DNA of 64,000 nt. It comes from Posidoniimonas corsicana (lineage in GTDB: Bacteria > Planctomycetota > Planctomycetia > Pirellulales > Lacipirellulaceae). The stretch is taken from positions 1 through 64,000 of the forward strand of contig NZ_SIHJ01000008.1 of assembly GCF_007859765.1 (NCBI RefSeq), given 5' to 3'. Position numbers and translations under genes: made by a program. Of the stretch, positions 17,699 through 25,827 are shown piece after piece (position 1 is the first letter of the stretch; each line of letters begins with the position of its first letter). A model generated the notes under the pieces. The model had not been told where the DNA came from. It searched no databases and was given only the letters and a program-made list of their open reading frames with translations.

Positions 17699-18739
17699 TT
17701 GCCAGAGCTATTCGACAAGACCGGTGAGTCCTCGCCCATCACGCCGCTGGGCGACCTGACCAACGGTCAGGAGGCCGACTTCTTCGCGCTGCTGGCCGAC
17801 AAGACGCAGCTCACCACCAAGGACGGCAAGCCCTACTGGCGGGTCACCTTCCGCGACGCCCGCCGCGACGTCAGCTTCCCCGTCTGGAGCGACGCGCCGC
17901 TCTTCGCCAAGTGCAACAGCGAGTGGCAGGTCGGCGGCTTCTACAAGCTGCGGGCGCTGTACCACGAGACCTCCTACGGCCCGCAGCTGGACATCCGCCT
18001 GATCCGCCCGGTGGAGGAGACCGACAAGGCCGACGGCTTCGACCCGACTATGTGCCAGCCGCGGTCGCGTTTCGACTTCGAGGAGATGTTCGCCGACCTC
18101 CGCGGCATCGCCGAGGAGCGGATCGCCGAGGGTCCGCTGCAGACGCTGGTGCTCGGGCTGCTGGACCAGCACCGCGACGACCTGCTGGTCTGGCCCGCCG
18201 CCAGCCGCAACCACCACGCGTTCGCCGGCGGGTACCTGGAGCACGTGCGGAACGTGGCGACCAACGCCGTAATGCTGGCCGAGCGGTACGCCGAGATCTA
18301 CCCGGACATGGACCCGCCGCTGGATGTCGGCATGGTGGCGGCCGGCGCCGCGCTGCACGACATCGGCAAGCTCCGCGAGCTGCGCAACTCGCCGGTCGGC
18401 GCCGAGTACACCGCGTCCGGGTCGCTGGTGGGCCACATCTTGCAGGGCCGCGACATGATCCGCGAGGCGGCCGCCGAGATGCAGCGCGAAGGGCAGGACC
18501 CGCCCGACGCCGAGACCATGCTCCGCCTGGAGCACATCATCATCAGCCACCAACGCCTGCCGGAGTGGGGCAGCCCCAAGCCCCCCATGACGCCCGAGGC
18601 GCTGATCGTCCACTACGCCGACGATACCGACGCCAAGCTGCAGATGATGATGACCATCCTCGCCGAAACCGACGCCGACGCGGCGCTCAGCTCACGCCGC
18701 AATGTGCTGGGGCAGCAGGTGTACCGGGGTGGGGAGTAG
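17699..18739 (+). CDS. OB-fold and HD-domain nuclease, YhaM-like 3'-5' exoribonuclease
   Basis: A 346-residue protein with an N-terminal OB-fold nucleic-acid binding domain (about 12-105: 'GQEADFFALLADKTQLTTKDGKPYWRVTFRD') and a C-terminal HD metal-dependent phosphohydrolase domain ('AFAGGYLEHVRNVATNA', 'AAGAALHDIGKLREL', 'HIIISHQRLPEWGSPKPPMTPEALIVHYADDTDAK'). This is the architecture of YhaM/CBF1, a 3'-5' exoribonuclease. There is no ATG at the front. A TTG at 17699 with GAGGA about 10 bases upstream is the best start; a further upstream TTG at 17660 would add 13 residues. Cytoplasmic. Convergent with the Kef-type antiporter gene. Confidence 0.8.
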   Translation: MPELFDKTGESSPITPLGDLTNGQEADFFALLADKTQLTTKDGKPYWRVTFRDARRDVSFPVWSDAPLFAKCNSEWQVGGFYKLRALYHETSYGPQLDIRLIRPVEETDKADGFDPTMCQPRSRFDFEEMFADLRGIAEERIAEGPLQTLVLGLLDQHRDDLLVWPAASRNHHAFAGGYLEHVRNVATNAVMLAERYAEIYPDMDPPLDVGMVAAGAALHDIGKLRELRNSPVGAEYTASGSLVGHILQGRDMIREAAAEMQREGQDPPDAETMLRLEHIIISHQRLPEWGSPKPPMTPEALIVHYADDTDAKLQMMMTILAETDADAALSSRRNVLGQQVYRGGE

Positions 18740-18752
18740 GGCGGCAGCCCCG

Positions 18753-20363
18753 TTAAACCCGATCGCTCGTCAGCCGCCCTTCAAGTTCCGCCACCAGCCG
18801 CTCGTAGGTCATCCGTTCTTCGCTCACCACCAACGCGGCGCCGGCGCGGTGCAGGGCGTCGACGCTGCCCTGGTAGCGGCACCGCACCACCACGCTGGCC
18901 GCGGCGTTGAGCTGCCGCACGGACCGCACGATGCCCAGCGCGTCGGCGTCGGTCGGCACGCACACCACCACCATGCCGGCGTCCGGCACGTGCGCGGCGC
19001 GCAGGGTCTCGGCGTGGGTGGCGTCGCCCGCCGCGGTGGCGAAGCCTAGCTGGCTGAACGGGTACAGGTTCACCGGGCTGCGGTCGACCATCGTGACCTC
19101 CACGCCGCGGGTCTCGAGGAAGCTGGCCACCTGCTTGCCCACCGGGCCCACGCCGATCACCACGGCCATCTGCGGGCGGCTCAGCTCGGTGCGGGGCGTC
19201 TGGGGCGATTCCTCCTCGCGTCCGTCGGTCCACTTCAGGCCGATCCGCAGCACGATCGGCGTGGCGATCAGCGTGCCCAGCGCCACGGCCGACATGTGCT
19301 GGTACGACGCCCGGCTCAGCACGCCGGCCTCGGTTGCGATACGGCCCAGGAAGAACGCGAACTCGCCCACGTGCGCCAGGCCTAGGCCCATGCCGAGGGC
19401 GGCCCGCGGCCGCAGGCCGGTGACCGCCAGCGCGATGGCGGCCGCGGCCAGCTTCAGCCCGGCAAGGCCGATCGCCATCGGCACGATCCAGCCGACGTTG
19501 ATGTCCTTGTCGAGCAGCAGGCCGAGGCTGATGAAGAACACCGCGGCGAAGGTTTCGCGGAACGGCAGCACCAACGCGTCGACCTGGGCGCTCCAGCGGT
19601 TGCCGCCGAACAGCAGCCCCGCCGCAAACGCGCCCAGCGCCGCGGGCAGGCCCAGCTTGTGCGCGAACAGCGCCATCCCGCCCAGCACCACCACGGCCAT
19701 CAGCACCACGAGGTCCGGGCTGCGGAACGAGGTGAGCGCCGGCGCCAGGTAGCCGCTGATCACGATCCGCGCCAGCAGCACCGCGCCGATGAACGCGCCG
19801 GACGCCAGCGCCAGCTCGGCCAATTCGGAGAAGCCCGGGGCGGCGCCCCCCTGGATGAGCGGCACCAGCAGCAGCAGCGGCACGAGCGCCATGTCCTGGA
19901 ACAGCAGCACGCCGATCGCCCGCCGCCCGTGCGGCGTGGACGTCTGGCCGAGCTCGCCCAAAGCCTTGAACACGATGACCGTCGAGCTGAACGACAACGC
20001 CGCGCCCAGCAGCAGCGACGCCGGCAGCGACAGGCCGGCCCAGTAGCACGCCAGCGCGACCGGCGCGGCCACCAGCAGCATCTGCAGGCCGCCCCCCACC
20101 GGCAGCCGCCAGGCGAGCGGCCGCAGCTCGTCGATGGAGAACTCGAGCCCCACGGTGAACAGCAGCAGGAACACGCCCGCCTCGCCCAGTACCTCGATCT
20201 CGTGGTTGTCGGTGCGGATCAGCTCGAACCCGGCGTCGCCCAGAACCACGCCGGCCAGCAGGTACCCCAGGATGGTCGACACCCCCAGCCGCTGGCACGC
20301 CACGTTGGCCAGCAGGCCCGTGGTGAGGATCATCAGCAGGTCGGTTAGGACGTGGTCGGGCAT
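18753..20363 (-). CDS. Kef-type monovalent cation:proton antiporter (CPA2) with TrkA-N domain
   Basis: A 536-residue CPA2 family transporter. About 12 hydrophobic segments cover residues 5-385, including the family signatures 'GYLLAGVVLG', 'GEAGVFLLLFTVGLEFSIDELR' and 'ALSFSSTVIVFKALGE'. After a short charged linker, residues about 403-520 form a Rossmann RCK/TrkA-N domain: 'MAVVIGVGPVGKQVASFLETRGVEVTMVDRSP', 'GDATHAETLRAAHVPDAGMVVVCVPTDADAL'. This nucleotide-binding part gates K+ or Na+/H+ exchange. No RCK-C domain is evident. Likely role is pH and K+ homeostasis at the inner membrane. Confidence 0.9.
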   Translation of the reverse strand: MPDHVLTDLLMILTTGLLANVACQRLGVSTILGYLLAGVVLGDAGFELIRTDNHEIEVLGEAGVFLLLFTVGLEFSIDELRPLAWRLPVGGGLQMLLVAAPVALACYWAGLSLPASLLLGAALSFSSTVIVFKALGELGQTSTPHGRRAIGVLLFQDMALVPLLLLVPLIQGGAAPGFSELAELALASGAFIGAVLLARIVISGYLAPALTSFRSPDLVVLMAVVVLGGMALFAHKLGLPAALGAFAAGLLFGGNRWSAQVDALVLPFRETFAAVFFISLGLLLDKDINVGWIVPMAIGLAGLKLAAAAIALAVTGLRPRAALGMGLGLAHVGEFAFFLGRIATEAGVLSRASYQHMSAVALGTLIATPIVLRIGLKWTDGREEESPQTPRTELSRPQMAVVIGVGPVGKQVASFLETRGVEVTMVDRSPVNLYPFSQLGFATAAGDATHAETLRAAHVPDAGMVVVCVPTDADALGIVRSVRQLNAAASVVVRCRYQGSVDALHRAGAALVVSEERMTYERLVAELEGRLTSDRV

Positions 20364-20544
20364 CGGGTGGAGGCGGGGCTTCGTGGCGGCGGGCGCCGGG
20401 GTACAATCGGTCGCGAGCCCGGATTGTCGATACCGGGCGGCGGATTATCTAGGGGCGAGGTCGGCCTGGCAGGCCGCTCGCCGCCCACCCGCAACCGGCC
20501 GATCACCCTGCACAGCAGCACCCCCAAGCATAGCTCTCTCCCGC

Positions 20545-20868
20545 ATGGCAACGCGACGCGAAAAGATCGAGGCGATGCTCGCCGACGACCCCACCGACAC
20601 GTTCCTCCGCTACAGCCTGGCCATGGAGCTAGACAAGGAGGGCGAGCACGAGGCCAGCCTCGCCAAGCTAGCTGAGCTCTCGCAGGATGAGCCGCCGTAC
20701 GTGCCCGCCTTCTTCATGGCCGGGCAGCAGCTCACCCGGCTGGGCCGCGTCAACGACGCCCGCACATACCTCCGCGACGGCATCGACGCCGCCCGCGCCC
20801 AGGGCGACGCGCACGCCGCCGGCGAGATGAGCGAGTTCCTGGCCAGCCTCGGCGACCTGGGCGAGTAG
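20545..20868 (+). CDS. Small TPR-like cytoplasmic protein
   Basis: A 107-residue acidic helical protein. Residues about 17-96 read as two to three TPR-like helical hairpins ('FLRYSLAMELDKEGEHEASLAKLAELSQ', 'VPAFFMAGQQLTRLGRVNDARTYLRDGIDAARAQG'). No signal peptide. The same open frame continues upstream to 20134 through the start of the antisense Kef gene, but the ATG at 20545 begins the recognisable domain. Proteins of this kind are widespread in planctomycetes and usually annotated as tetratricopeptide repeat proteins; function is unknown, presumably protein binding. Confidence 0.75.
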   Translation: MATRREKIEAMLADDPTDTFLRYSLAMELDKEGEHEASLAKLAELSQDEPPYVPAFFMAGQQLTRLGRVNDARTYLRDGIDAARAQGDAHAAGEMSEFLASLGDLGE

Positions 20869-20969
20869 CGGTCCCGTTGCTTGAGCGCCGCCGCCGACCC
20901 GCCTAGAATCGAGCCCCTCGTCTGCTTGCAATTCTTCTCTGAGACGGCATCGACTTGGGAGGGCGGCTA

Positions 20970-21647
20970 ATGCGATTCTCTTGCTGCGCGGTGTTCCTGG
21001 CCGCGCTGACGCCGGCGTGTTCGCTGGCGAATGTTCTGTTGGCCGACTCGGTCGCGGAATTCTCCAATGTGCAGGGACAGGACAGCTGGCTGTACGGCTA
21101 CTACAGCGGGCCCTTCACGCCCGACAACTTCCAGCAGATGCCCGAGTACGACGCCGCCCGCGAGCGGTGGCAGGTCGATGGCACGCACCCGTTCCCCTTC
21201 TTCTGGACCATGCTCGATCGCCAGGGCGGGCACCCCAATGGGCTGACCACCAGCGGCGAGATCCAGCCGGCCGAGCACTGGGCCGTCCGCCGCTACGTGA
21301 GCGAGGCCGCCGGACCGGTGACGATCGCCGGGGTGGTGGGCGACATCGACCCCCGCATTGGCGGGCAGGGGCTGATCGCGAGGATCTTTGTCGACGGCCT
21401 GGAGGTCTACACGCGCAACCTGGCCAACGCCGAGTCGCAAGTTCCCTATCAGGTCGAAGCGGCGGTCGCGGTTGGTTCGTTCATCGATTTCGTGGTCGAT
21501 CCGAAGAACTCCAACGACTGGGCCGACCGGTTCCAGTTCACCGCGGTGGTGACGACCGTGCCCGAGCCCGCCTCGGCGGCTCTGCTAGCGGCGGTGCTGG
21601 CGCCCGTTGCGTCGAGGCGGCGGCGGAGCTACGCGTCCGGCTCGTAG
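20970..21647 (+). CDS. Secreted PEP-CTERM-type protein of unknown function
   Basis: A 225-residue protein with signal peptide (1-20, CCAVFLAALTPACSLA). The C-terminus has the exosortase sorting signal layout: VPEP (residues about 201-204), a hydrophobic stretch 'ASAALLAAVLAPVA', then an arginine cluster SRRRR. The central domain contains aromatic-rich segments ('DSWLYGYYSGPFTPDNFQQMPEYD', 'HPFPFFWTMLDRQGG') and 'IDPRIGGQGLIARIFVDGLEVYTRN', which suggest a beta-sandwich carbohydrate-binding-like fold; this is inference. The ATG at 20970 has GGGAGG about 8 bases upstream. Its 3' end overlaps the convergent GNAT gene by 19 bases. Confidence 0.8.
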   Translation: MRFSCCAVFLAALTPACSLANVLLADSVAEFSNVQGQDSWLYGYYSGPFTPDNFQQMPEYDAARERWQVDGTHPFPFFWTMLDRQGGHPNGLTTSGEIQPAEHWAVRRYVSEAAGPVTIAGVVGDIDPRIGGQGLIARIFVDGLEVYTRNLANAESQVPYQVEAAVAVGSFIDFVVDPKNSNDWADRFQFTAVVTTVPEPASAALLAAVLAPVASRRRRSYASGS

Positions 21648-22072
21648 TTCCGCATCCTGCGGTGGTCGATCCCCGCGTCCTGGTAGACCGGGCCGTAGGC
21701 GGCGAAGCCGAGCCGCTCGTAGAAGCCGATCGCGCTCACCTGGGCCTCGAGGTAGAGCCTCGTGTGGCCCAGCTCGGCCAGCGCGGCGATGGTGTGTTCC
21801 AGCAGCCGCCGTCCGACGCCCCGGCCCCGGTAGGCCGCGTGCACCACAAAGCGGGAGATCTTCTGGTGCTCCGGCAGGTCGATCACGCGCAGCGCGGCCA
21901 CCAGGTCGCCACCGACAAGTGTGACATAGTGCACACTCTTCAGATCGAGCTCATCGTACTCCAGCTCGGGCGGCACGTGCTGCTCATGGACAAACACGTC
22001 GCGCCGCAGCTTGTGGGCCAGCCACGCCAGGTCGGAAGAGGGAGGTGCGATAGCGATCAGTTCGGTCGACAT
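21629..22072 (-). CDS. GNAT-family N-acetyltransferase
   Basis: A 147-residue acetyltransferase resembling ElaA/YjcF-like GNAT proteins. The N-terminal 'LAHKLRRDVFVHEQHVPPELEYDELDLKSVHYV' is typical, and acetyl-CoA motif A reads 'ISRFVVHAAYRGRGVGRRLLEHTI' (R-G-x-G-x-G/R). 'LYLEAQVSAIGFYERLGFAAYGPVYQDAGIDHRRM' is motif B and the C-terminal strand. Substrate unknown. Cytoplasmic. Convergent with the PEP-CTERM gene. Confidence 0.87.
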   Translation of the reverse strand: MSTELIAIAPPSSDLAWLAHKLRRDVFVHEQHVPPELEYDELDLKSVHYVTLVGGDLVAALRVIDLPEHQKISRFVVHAAYRGRGVGRRLLEHTIAALAELGHTRLYLEAQVSAIGFYERLGFAAYGPVYQDAGIDHRRMRNYEPDA

Positions 22073-22529
22073 AACGCCAGCATAATAGCAGCTCTTCAGG
22101 CGGGTGGGGGCAATGCCATTGCCCCATCACTTGATGATGAGGGGCAGCGTCCGGTCGACGCTGTCGAGAATGAACGACGCTCGCCGGAAACACGCCGAAG
22201 ATCGGGCGCCAAGCGACGACATTCTGCGCTCACCAGGTAGTCGTTTGCACTCAATCCGCCTGTCTCGACCGCGTGGAGCACGGGGCGTTGCACGTTGCCG
22301 AACGAGGTCGAGTTGCTGCGCCGCACTGTGCCTGCGCGGCGTCGTCAGTTGCACACTTTGCAGTACTCCGAACGATGAGCCTCAACGGCGCCCGCCCGGA
22401 GTTCGGCGACCCGTCCTGCCAACGGCGTAGGTGAAAGTCAACGTTTTTTTCCTCGCCATTCGCGTAATCGCTGGTAAAAATAGAAGCGGGGACACGCATT
22501 GCGTTACTCTTCATAGAAGGTGGGTCAGC
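22073..22529. other. Gene-free stretch upstream of the HTH gene
   Basis: No credible coding region was seen in these 457 bases; short frames on both strands have no family signature. A perfect hairpin lies at 22107-22125: GGGGCAAT and ATTGCCCC around a GCC loop, without a T-run on the plus strand. A tract of seven T at 22444-22450 and AAAAAT near 22476 make the last 90 bases AT-richer than the surroundings, fitting a promoter for the downstream HTH gene. Confidence 0.5.
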
Positions 22530-22784
22530 ATGAGTGTGGATCTTACACAGCACGAGAGAGAGTTGCTGGAGCTCCTCATCGGCGGCGCGTCCAACAAGGT
22601 TGCCGCGCGTCAGCTCGGCATCGCGCTGCGGACGATGGAGCTTCACCGTCAGAAGCTGATGAACAAGCTTGGCGCCCGCTCGGCGGCGCAGCTCGGCTAC
22701 CTGTACGCCGATCTGAAACGCCGTGAAGGCGGGCAAGCGACTTCGTCGGCGGCGGAGCCCGTTAGTCGGGCGATGGCGATCTAG
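22530..22784 (+). CDS. Stand-alone LuxR/FixJ-type HTH DNA-binding protein
   Basis: An 84-residue protein consisting almost only of a GerE/LuxR helix-turn-helix: 'LTQHERELLELLIGGASNKVAARQLGIALRTMELHRQKLMNKLGARSAAQLGYL'. The usual N-terminal receiver or ligand-binding domain is missing; the C-terminal 20 residues are not conserved. The ATG at 22530 is supported by AAGGTG about 8 bases upstream; the open frame extends to 22431 without signature. It may act as a minimal regulator or partner a separate sensor. Nothing adjacent is an obvious partner: upstream is non-coding and downstream genes are on the other strand. Confidence 0.82.
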   Translation: MSVDLTQHERELLELLIGGASNKVAARQLGIALRTMELHRQKLMNKLGARSAAQLGYLYADLKRREGGQATSSAAEPVSRAMAI

Positions 22785-22929
22785 CGACCGCGGCTGCTCC
22801 TTTTCGATATTAGGCCACGCGTCGTCTCATCTCACAGGCCTAGTCGAGCGTACCGCGTTGTTGGTTCTGCTCCGTTACCAGACTCTTGAAGGACGCCACC
22901 GGGCGGGCCTTGCCGCCGGAGGTACGGGC

Positions 22930-23412
22930 TCAGGTTGCGGCATCGTCCGCCGCCGCCGGTCCGCGCCCGCCGCGTGCAAGCAGCTTCCCGTGGTGGGTGC
23001 TCATGAGCTGCGCGTCCGGCCGGATGCCGACGCGTGGCAGATCCAACCGGTCGGCGTCCCAGCACGTGCCGATGGTGAGGTCGCCCGTTGTGAGCCCGTC
23101 GTTGTGCCCTCGGCAGGCGTCCAGCAAGAGCAGTAATTGTGTTGCTTCTATCTGGAACGCGTCGCCGTGCAGCGACTGGACCAGATCAGCGGCGCGCCTG
23201 CCATGGTCTGGGTCGTGCCCCTCGTTGCGCCGTTCGATGTCGTGGAACAGTGCGAAGAGCCGAACAACGGTCTCGTCGGCGCCATTCAGTCGGCAGAGGC
23301 GCCTGCCGTTAATCTCCACGTTGCGCCAGTGGTTCGGCCCATGTAGTGACCAATCGCCCAAGGAGAAATGAGCGATCGCTAGATCGCAGAGGGCAGGGTA
23401 GTCGACGGACAT
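22930..23412 (-). CDS. HD-domain protein, putative phosphohydrolase
   Basis: A 160-residue protein with an HD-type metal site: 'GPNHWRNVE' (first His), 'RLFALFHDIERRNEGHDPDHGRRAADL' (HD pair), and 'GTCWDADRLDLPRVGIRP' (final Asp). This is the layout of small HD-superfamily hydrolases acting on nucleotides or phosphoesters. The C-terminal 25 residues are glycine/alanine-rich. It lies 40 bases downstream of the PSP1 gene on the same strand and may be cotranscribed. Substrate not determinable. Confidence 0.75.
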   Translation of the reverse strand: MSVDYPALCDLAIAHFSLGDWSLHGPNHWRNVEINGRRLCRLNGADETVVRLFALFHDIERRNEGHDPDHGRRAADLVQSLHGDAFQIEATQLLLLLDACRGHNDGLTTGDLTIGTCWDADRLDLPRVGIRPDAQLMSTHHGKLLARGGRGPAAADDAAT

Positions 23413-23452
23413 GTACCGATCGTGTGGAGGTGCGCGGTCGGCAGGTACAACG

Positions 23453-23989
23453 CTACTTCTTGCACGCGCTGGCGACGGCGCAGCCGGCGCACGAGTCGCA
23501 GCCGCCTTGGCCCTTGGCCTCTTCGGTGCCGCAGCCGGGGCCGCAGCCCTCGGTGAGTGTTTCGGCGAAGCGGCCGATCTGGGCCTTGGCCTCGTACGCC
23601 TCGGAGAGCTCGGCGGTGAGCGCCTCGACCTCGGGCGACACCTCGCCCAGGAAGTGGAAGTACAGGCCCTGGCCGTCGAACAGGTGCTCGACGTCCATCA
23701 GCACCGCGTCCAGGTTACGCTCCGCGAGCAACGCGACGCAGGCGTCGTAGGCCTCGCCGCGGCGCTGCTCCAGCCGCTGGCTGAGCAGGTGGTCCTGTGG
23801 GGTCATCGCCCGCAGCAGCTCGCCGTCGGTCGCGGCGGCGGCCGTATCACAGGCGGAGAGCACCTCGCCCGTTTCCAGGCCGCGGGCGGTGCGGACGATC
23901 ACCCGCCGTCCGCGTGGGTAGCGGGCGCTGTCGGTTGAGCGGAAGCGGCCGACCTCTCCGTGCAGGCCGACGCGGACGTAGTGGTGCAT
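23453..23989 (-). CDS. PSP1-domain protein (YaaT/RicT-like) with cysteine-rich tail
   Basis: A 178-residue protein with the PSP1 C-terminal conserved domain: 'VIVRTARGLETGEVLSACD', 'MTPQDHLLSQRLEQRRGEAYDACVALLAERNLDAVLMDVEHLFDGQGLYFHFLGEV'. In Bacillus the relative RicT/YaaT is part of the RicAFT complex that carries iron-sulfur clusters and affects RNA maturation. Here the last 30 residues contain eight cysteines (CGPGCG...CDSCAGC...C), compatible with a metal cluster or zinc site. No RicA or RicF candidates are in the window. Probable operon with the HD gene. Confidence 0.78.
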   Translation of the reverse strand: MHHYVRVGLHGEVGRFRSTDSARYPRGRRVIVRTARGLETGEVLSACDTAAAATDGELLRAMTPQDHLLSQRLEQRRGEAYDACVALLAERNLDAVLMDVEHLFDGQGLYFHFLGEVSPEVEALTAELSEAYEAKAQIGRFAETLTEGCGPGCGTEEAKGQGGCDSCAGCAVASACKK

Positions 23990-24292
23990 GCCGTGACTTG
24001 AGTGAGAACTGGTGAGGCGCCCCTATTGTTACGCGAAGGCGGGCCGGGGGCTATGCGTGTTGGCCCGGTTGCGAATCGCCGGGTCGGCCCAGTTTGTCGT
24101 AGCAAACGGCCACCCGGCGCGGTCCAATAGAGGGTTGGCCGGGCGTCTGCGCGGCCGGGGTGGACTCCAGACCCGCCGTTCAGAGCGGTAGAGCGGCTCC
24201 CGGGCGCCGCGGCAAGTGCGGGGGCGGCCATGGTAGTTCGCGCAGATAAGGGCGGAATCGTGGCGTGGGTTGGGGGCCGGAGACCGCCCCGT

Positions 24293-24330
24293 GGTTTTGG
24301 CCCCTGCTGCGCTCAAAAACGGACAAAACC
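24293..24330. repeat. GGACAAAA palindromic element, copy 2
   Basis: Arms GGTTTTGGCC (24293-24302) and GGACAAAACC (24321-24330) pair with one mismatch around an 18-base core CCTGCTGCGCTCAAAAAC. The core again has a GCGC next to an A-run, as in the other copies. Confidence 0.65.
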
Positions 24331-24410
24331 CCGCTGGTCCGTTTCCCCGCAAACGATGAAGACCCTGCTATATAAGCGTGTGAGGGCGGTCTTAGGAGAA
24401 GTAGGCCCAG

Positions 24411-24447
24411 AGTTTTGTCCGCTTCGCTCGTTTTTTTGGACAAAACT
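24411..24447. repeat. GGACAAAA palindromic element, copy 3
   Basis: Perfect 10-base arms AGTTTTGTCC (24411-24420) and GGACAAAACT (24438-24447) flank a 17-base core GCTTCGCTCG plus a T-run. It lies about 50 bases upstream of the bioB -35 element. Confidence 0.75.
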
Positions 24448-24495
24448 AGGCGGCCAAAACGGGCCGAACATGGAGGAGTCGGCGGCCGTCGGGAC

Positions 24496-24525
24496 TTGCC
24501 ACGGGCGGGGCCGGCTCGGGATAAT
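24496..24525 (+). promoter_or_regulatory. Candidate sigma-70 promoter of bioB
   Basis: TTGCCA (24496-24501) and GATAAT (24520-24525) are separated by 18 bases, each differing from the housekeeping consensus at one or two positions. The predicted transcript start near 24532 gives a leader of about 27 bases before the bioB ATG. Confidence 0.55.
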
Positions 24526-24558
24526 GCCGGGCTACTTTTTTCGAACTACGGAGCTGCG

Positions 24559-25596
24559 ATGTCCGAGACGCTTGATTGCCCGACCGCCAATGCCGCCCCC
24601 ACCGCCAGCCGCTGGCAGGCCCTGGCCGACCAGGTGCTGGCCGGCGAGCCGCTGACCGCGGAGCAGGCCGGCGAGGTGCTGGCCTGCCCCGACAGCGAGC
24701 TGCTCAACCTGCTGGACGCGGCGTACCGGGTGCGGCGGCATTACTTCGCCAACCAGGTGCAGCTGTACCTGCTGATGAACGCTAAGAGCGGCCTGTGCCC
24801 GGAGGACTGCGGGTACTGCTCGCAGTCCAAGGACAGCCAGGCGGAGATCCCCAAGTACAACATTCTCAGCCGCGACAAGCTGATGGACGGCGCCCGGGTG
24901 GCCAAGGAGCGTGACGCGCGGACCTACTGCATCGTGATCTCCGCCCGCGGCCCCAACGAGCGGGAGATGAAGGCCGTCGAAACGATCGTGCCGGAGATCA
25001 AGGAGAAGTACGGCCTGCACATCTGCGCGTGCCTGGGCCTGCTGACCGACGACCAGGCCCAGCGGCTCAAGGCGTGCGGCGTCGACCGGGTAAACCACAA
25101 CCTGAACACGGGCCAGGGGCACTACGAGAAGATCTGCACCACCCACACCTTCGCCGACCGGGTCGACACGCTCAAGGCGGTCCGCTCGGCCGGCATGGAG
25201 ATGTGCTCCGGCGGCATCGTCGGCATGGGCGAGTCGAACGAGGACCTGGTGAGTATGGCGATTGAGCTGCGCGAGCTGGGCGTGCACTCGATCCCAGTGA
25301 ACTTCCTGATCCCGATCGAGGGGGTCGACATGCCGCACCAGGAGCACGTCACGCCGCAGTACTGCCTGAAGACGCTGGCCATGTTCCGCCTGGTCTGCCC
25401 GGACCGCGAGATCCGCATCGCCGGCGGCCGCGAGATGCACCTGCGGAGCCTGCAGCCGCTGGGGCTGTACGCGGCGAACTCGATGTTCGTGGGCGACTAC
25501 CTGACCACCATGGGCCAGCCGCCTGAAGAGGACTACCAGATGATCCGCGACCTTGGCTTCGAGATCGTCAGCGAGTCTGAGGCGAGTGTTTGTTAG
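24559..25596 (+). CDS. bioB: Biotin synthase
   Basis: A 345-residue radical SAM enzyme that inserts sulfur into dethiobiotin to form biotin. The radical SAM cluster motif is CPEDCGYCSQS; the [2Fe-2S] ligands are supplied by later cysteines ('TYCIVISARGP', 'HICACLGLL', 'CGVDRVNHNLNTG') and Arg in 'IRIAGGRE'. 'GGIVGMGES' and 'PVNFLIPIEGVDM' are standard. The frame is open from 24415, but the ATG at 24559, following GGAG, matches family length. It stands alone with no other bio genes nearby. A heptanucleotide repeat tract starts 3 bases after its stop codon. Confidence 0.96.
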   Translation: MSETLDCPTANAAPTASRWQALADQVLAGEPLTAEQAGEVLACPDSELLNLLDAAYRVRRHYFANQVQLYLLMNAKSGLCPEDCGYCSQSKDSQAEIPKYNILSRDKLMDGARVAKERDARTYCIVISARGPNEREMKAVETIVPEIKEKYGLHICACLGLLTDDQAQRLKACGVDRVNHNLNTGQGHYEKICTTHTFADRVDTLKAVRSAGMEMCSGGIVGMGESNEDLVSMAIELRELGVHSIPVNFLIPIEGVDMPHQEHVTPQYCLKTLAMFRLVCPDREIRIAGGREMHLRSLQPLGLYAANSMFVGDYLTTMGQPPEEDYQMIRDLGFEIVSESEASVC

Positions 25597-25599
25597 TGG

Positions 25600-25728
25600 G
25601 TGGTAGGTGGTAGGTGGTAGGTGGTAGGTGGTAGGTGGTAGGTGGTAGGTGGTAGGTGGTAGGTGGTAGGTGGTAGGTGGTAGGTGGTAGGTGGTGGCTG
25701 GTGGCTGGTGGCTGGTGGCTGGTGGCTG
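25600..25728. repeat. Heptanucleotide tandem repeat tract (GTGGTAG x13, then GTGGCTG x5)
   Basis: Thirteen perfect GTGGTAG units run from 25600 to 25690. After three extra bases (GTG), five perfect GTGGCTG units run from 25694 to 25728. The tract starts right behind the bioB stop codon. The plus strand is made of closely spaced GG pairs and could form two-layer G-quadruplexes. The perfect copies and sharp switch of unit indicate recent slippage expansion. Confidence 0.95.
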
Positions 25729-25827
25729 GGTGGCGACCGGAGTGACTTGGTGGTGGGTCACCCTGGCGGTAAGCCTTGCTAGCAGTGCCGGACGTTGCTC
25801 GGCTGCTTTGCCTATCCTTCCGGGGTG

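Larger units (their letters stand above)
23990..24558. other. Non-coding region between the PSP1 gene and bioB
   Basis: No supported gene in these 569 bases. It contains two GGACAAAA palindromic elements (24293-24330 and 24411-24447), an outer inverted pair GTTTTGGCC (24294-24302) and GGCCAAAAC (24452-24460) that encloses both, and a sigma-70 type promoter for bioB (24496-24525). The nested inverted repeats could fold as one larger structure of about 165 bases. Confidence 0.6.

Noticed and set aside
22096-22430. Small genes between the GNAT and HTH genes
   Set aside because: Frames on both strands are arginine/serine-rich with no signature, typical of non-coding GC-rich DNA.
25600-25728. CRISPR array
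   Set aside because: The repeat period is 7 bases without spacers; there are no cas genes.
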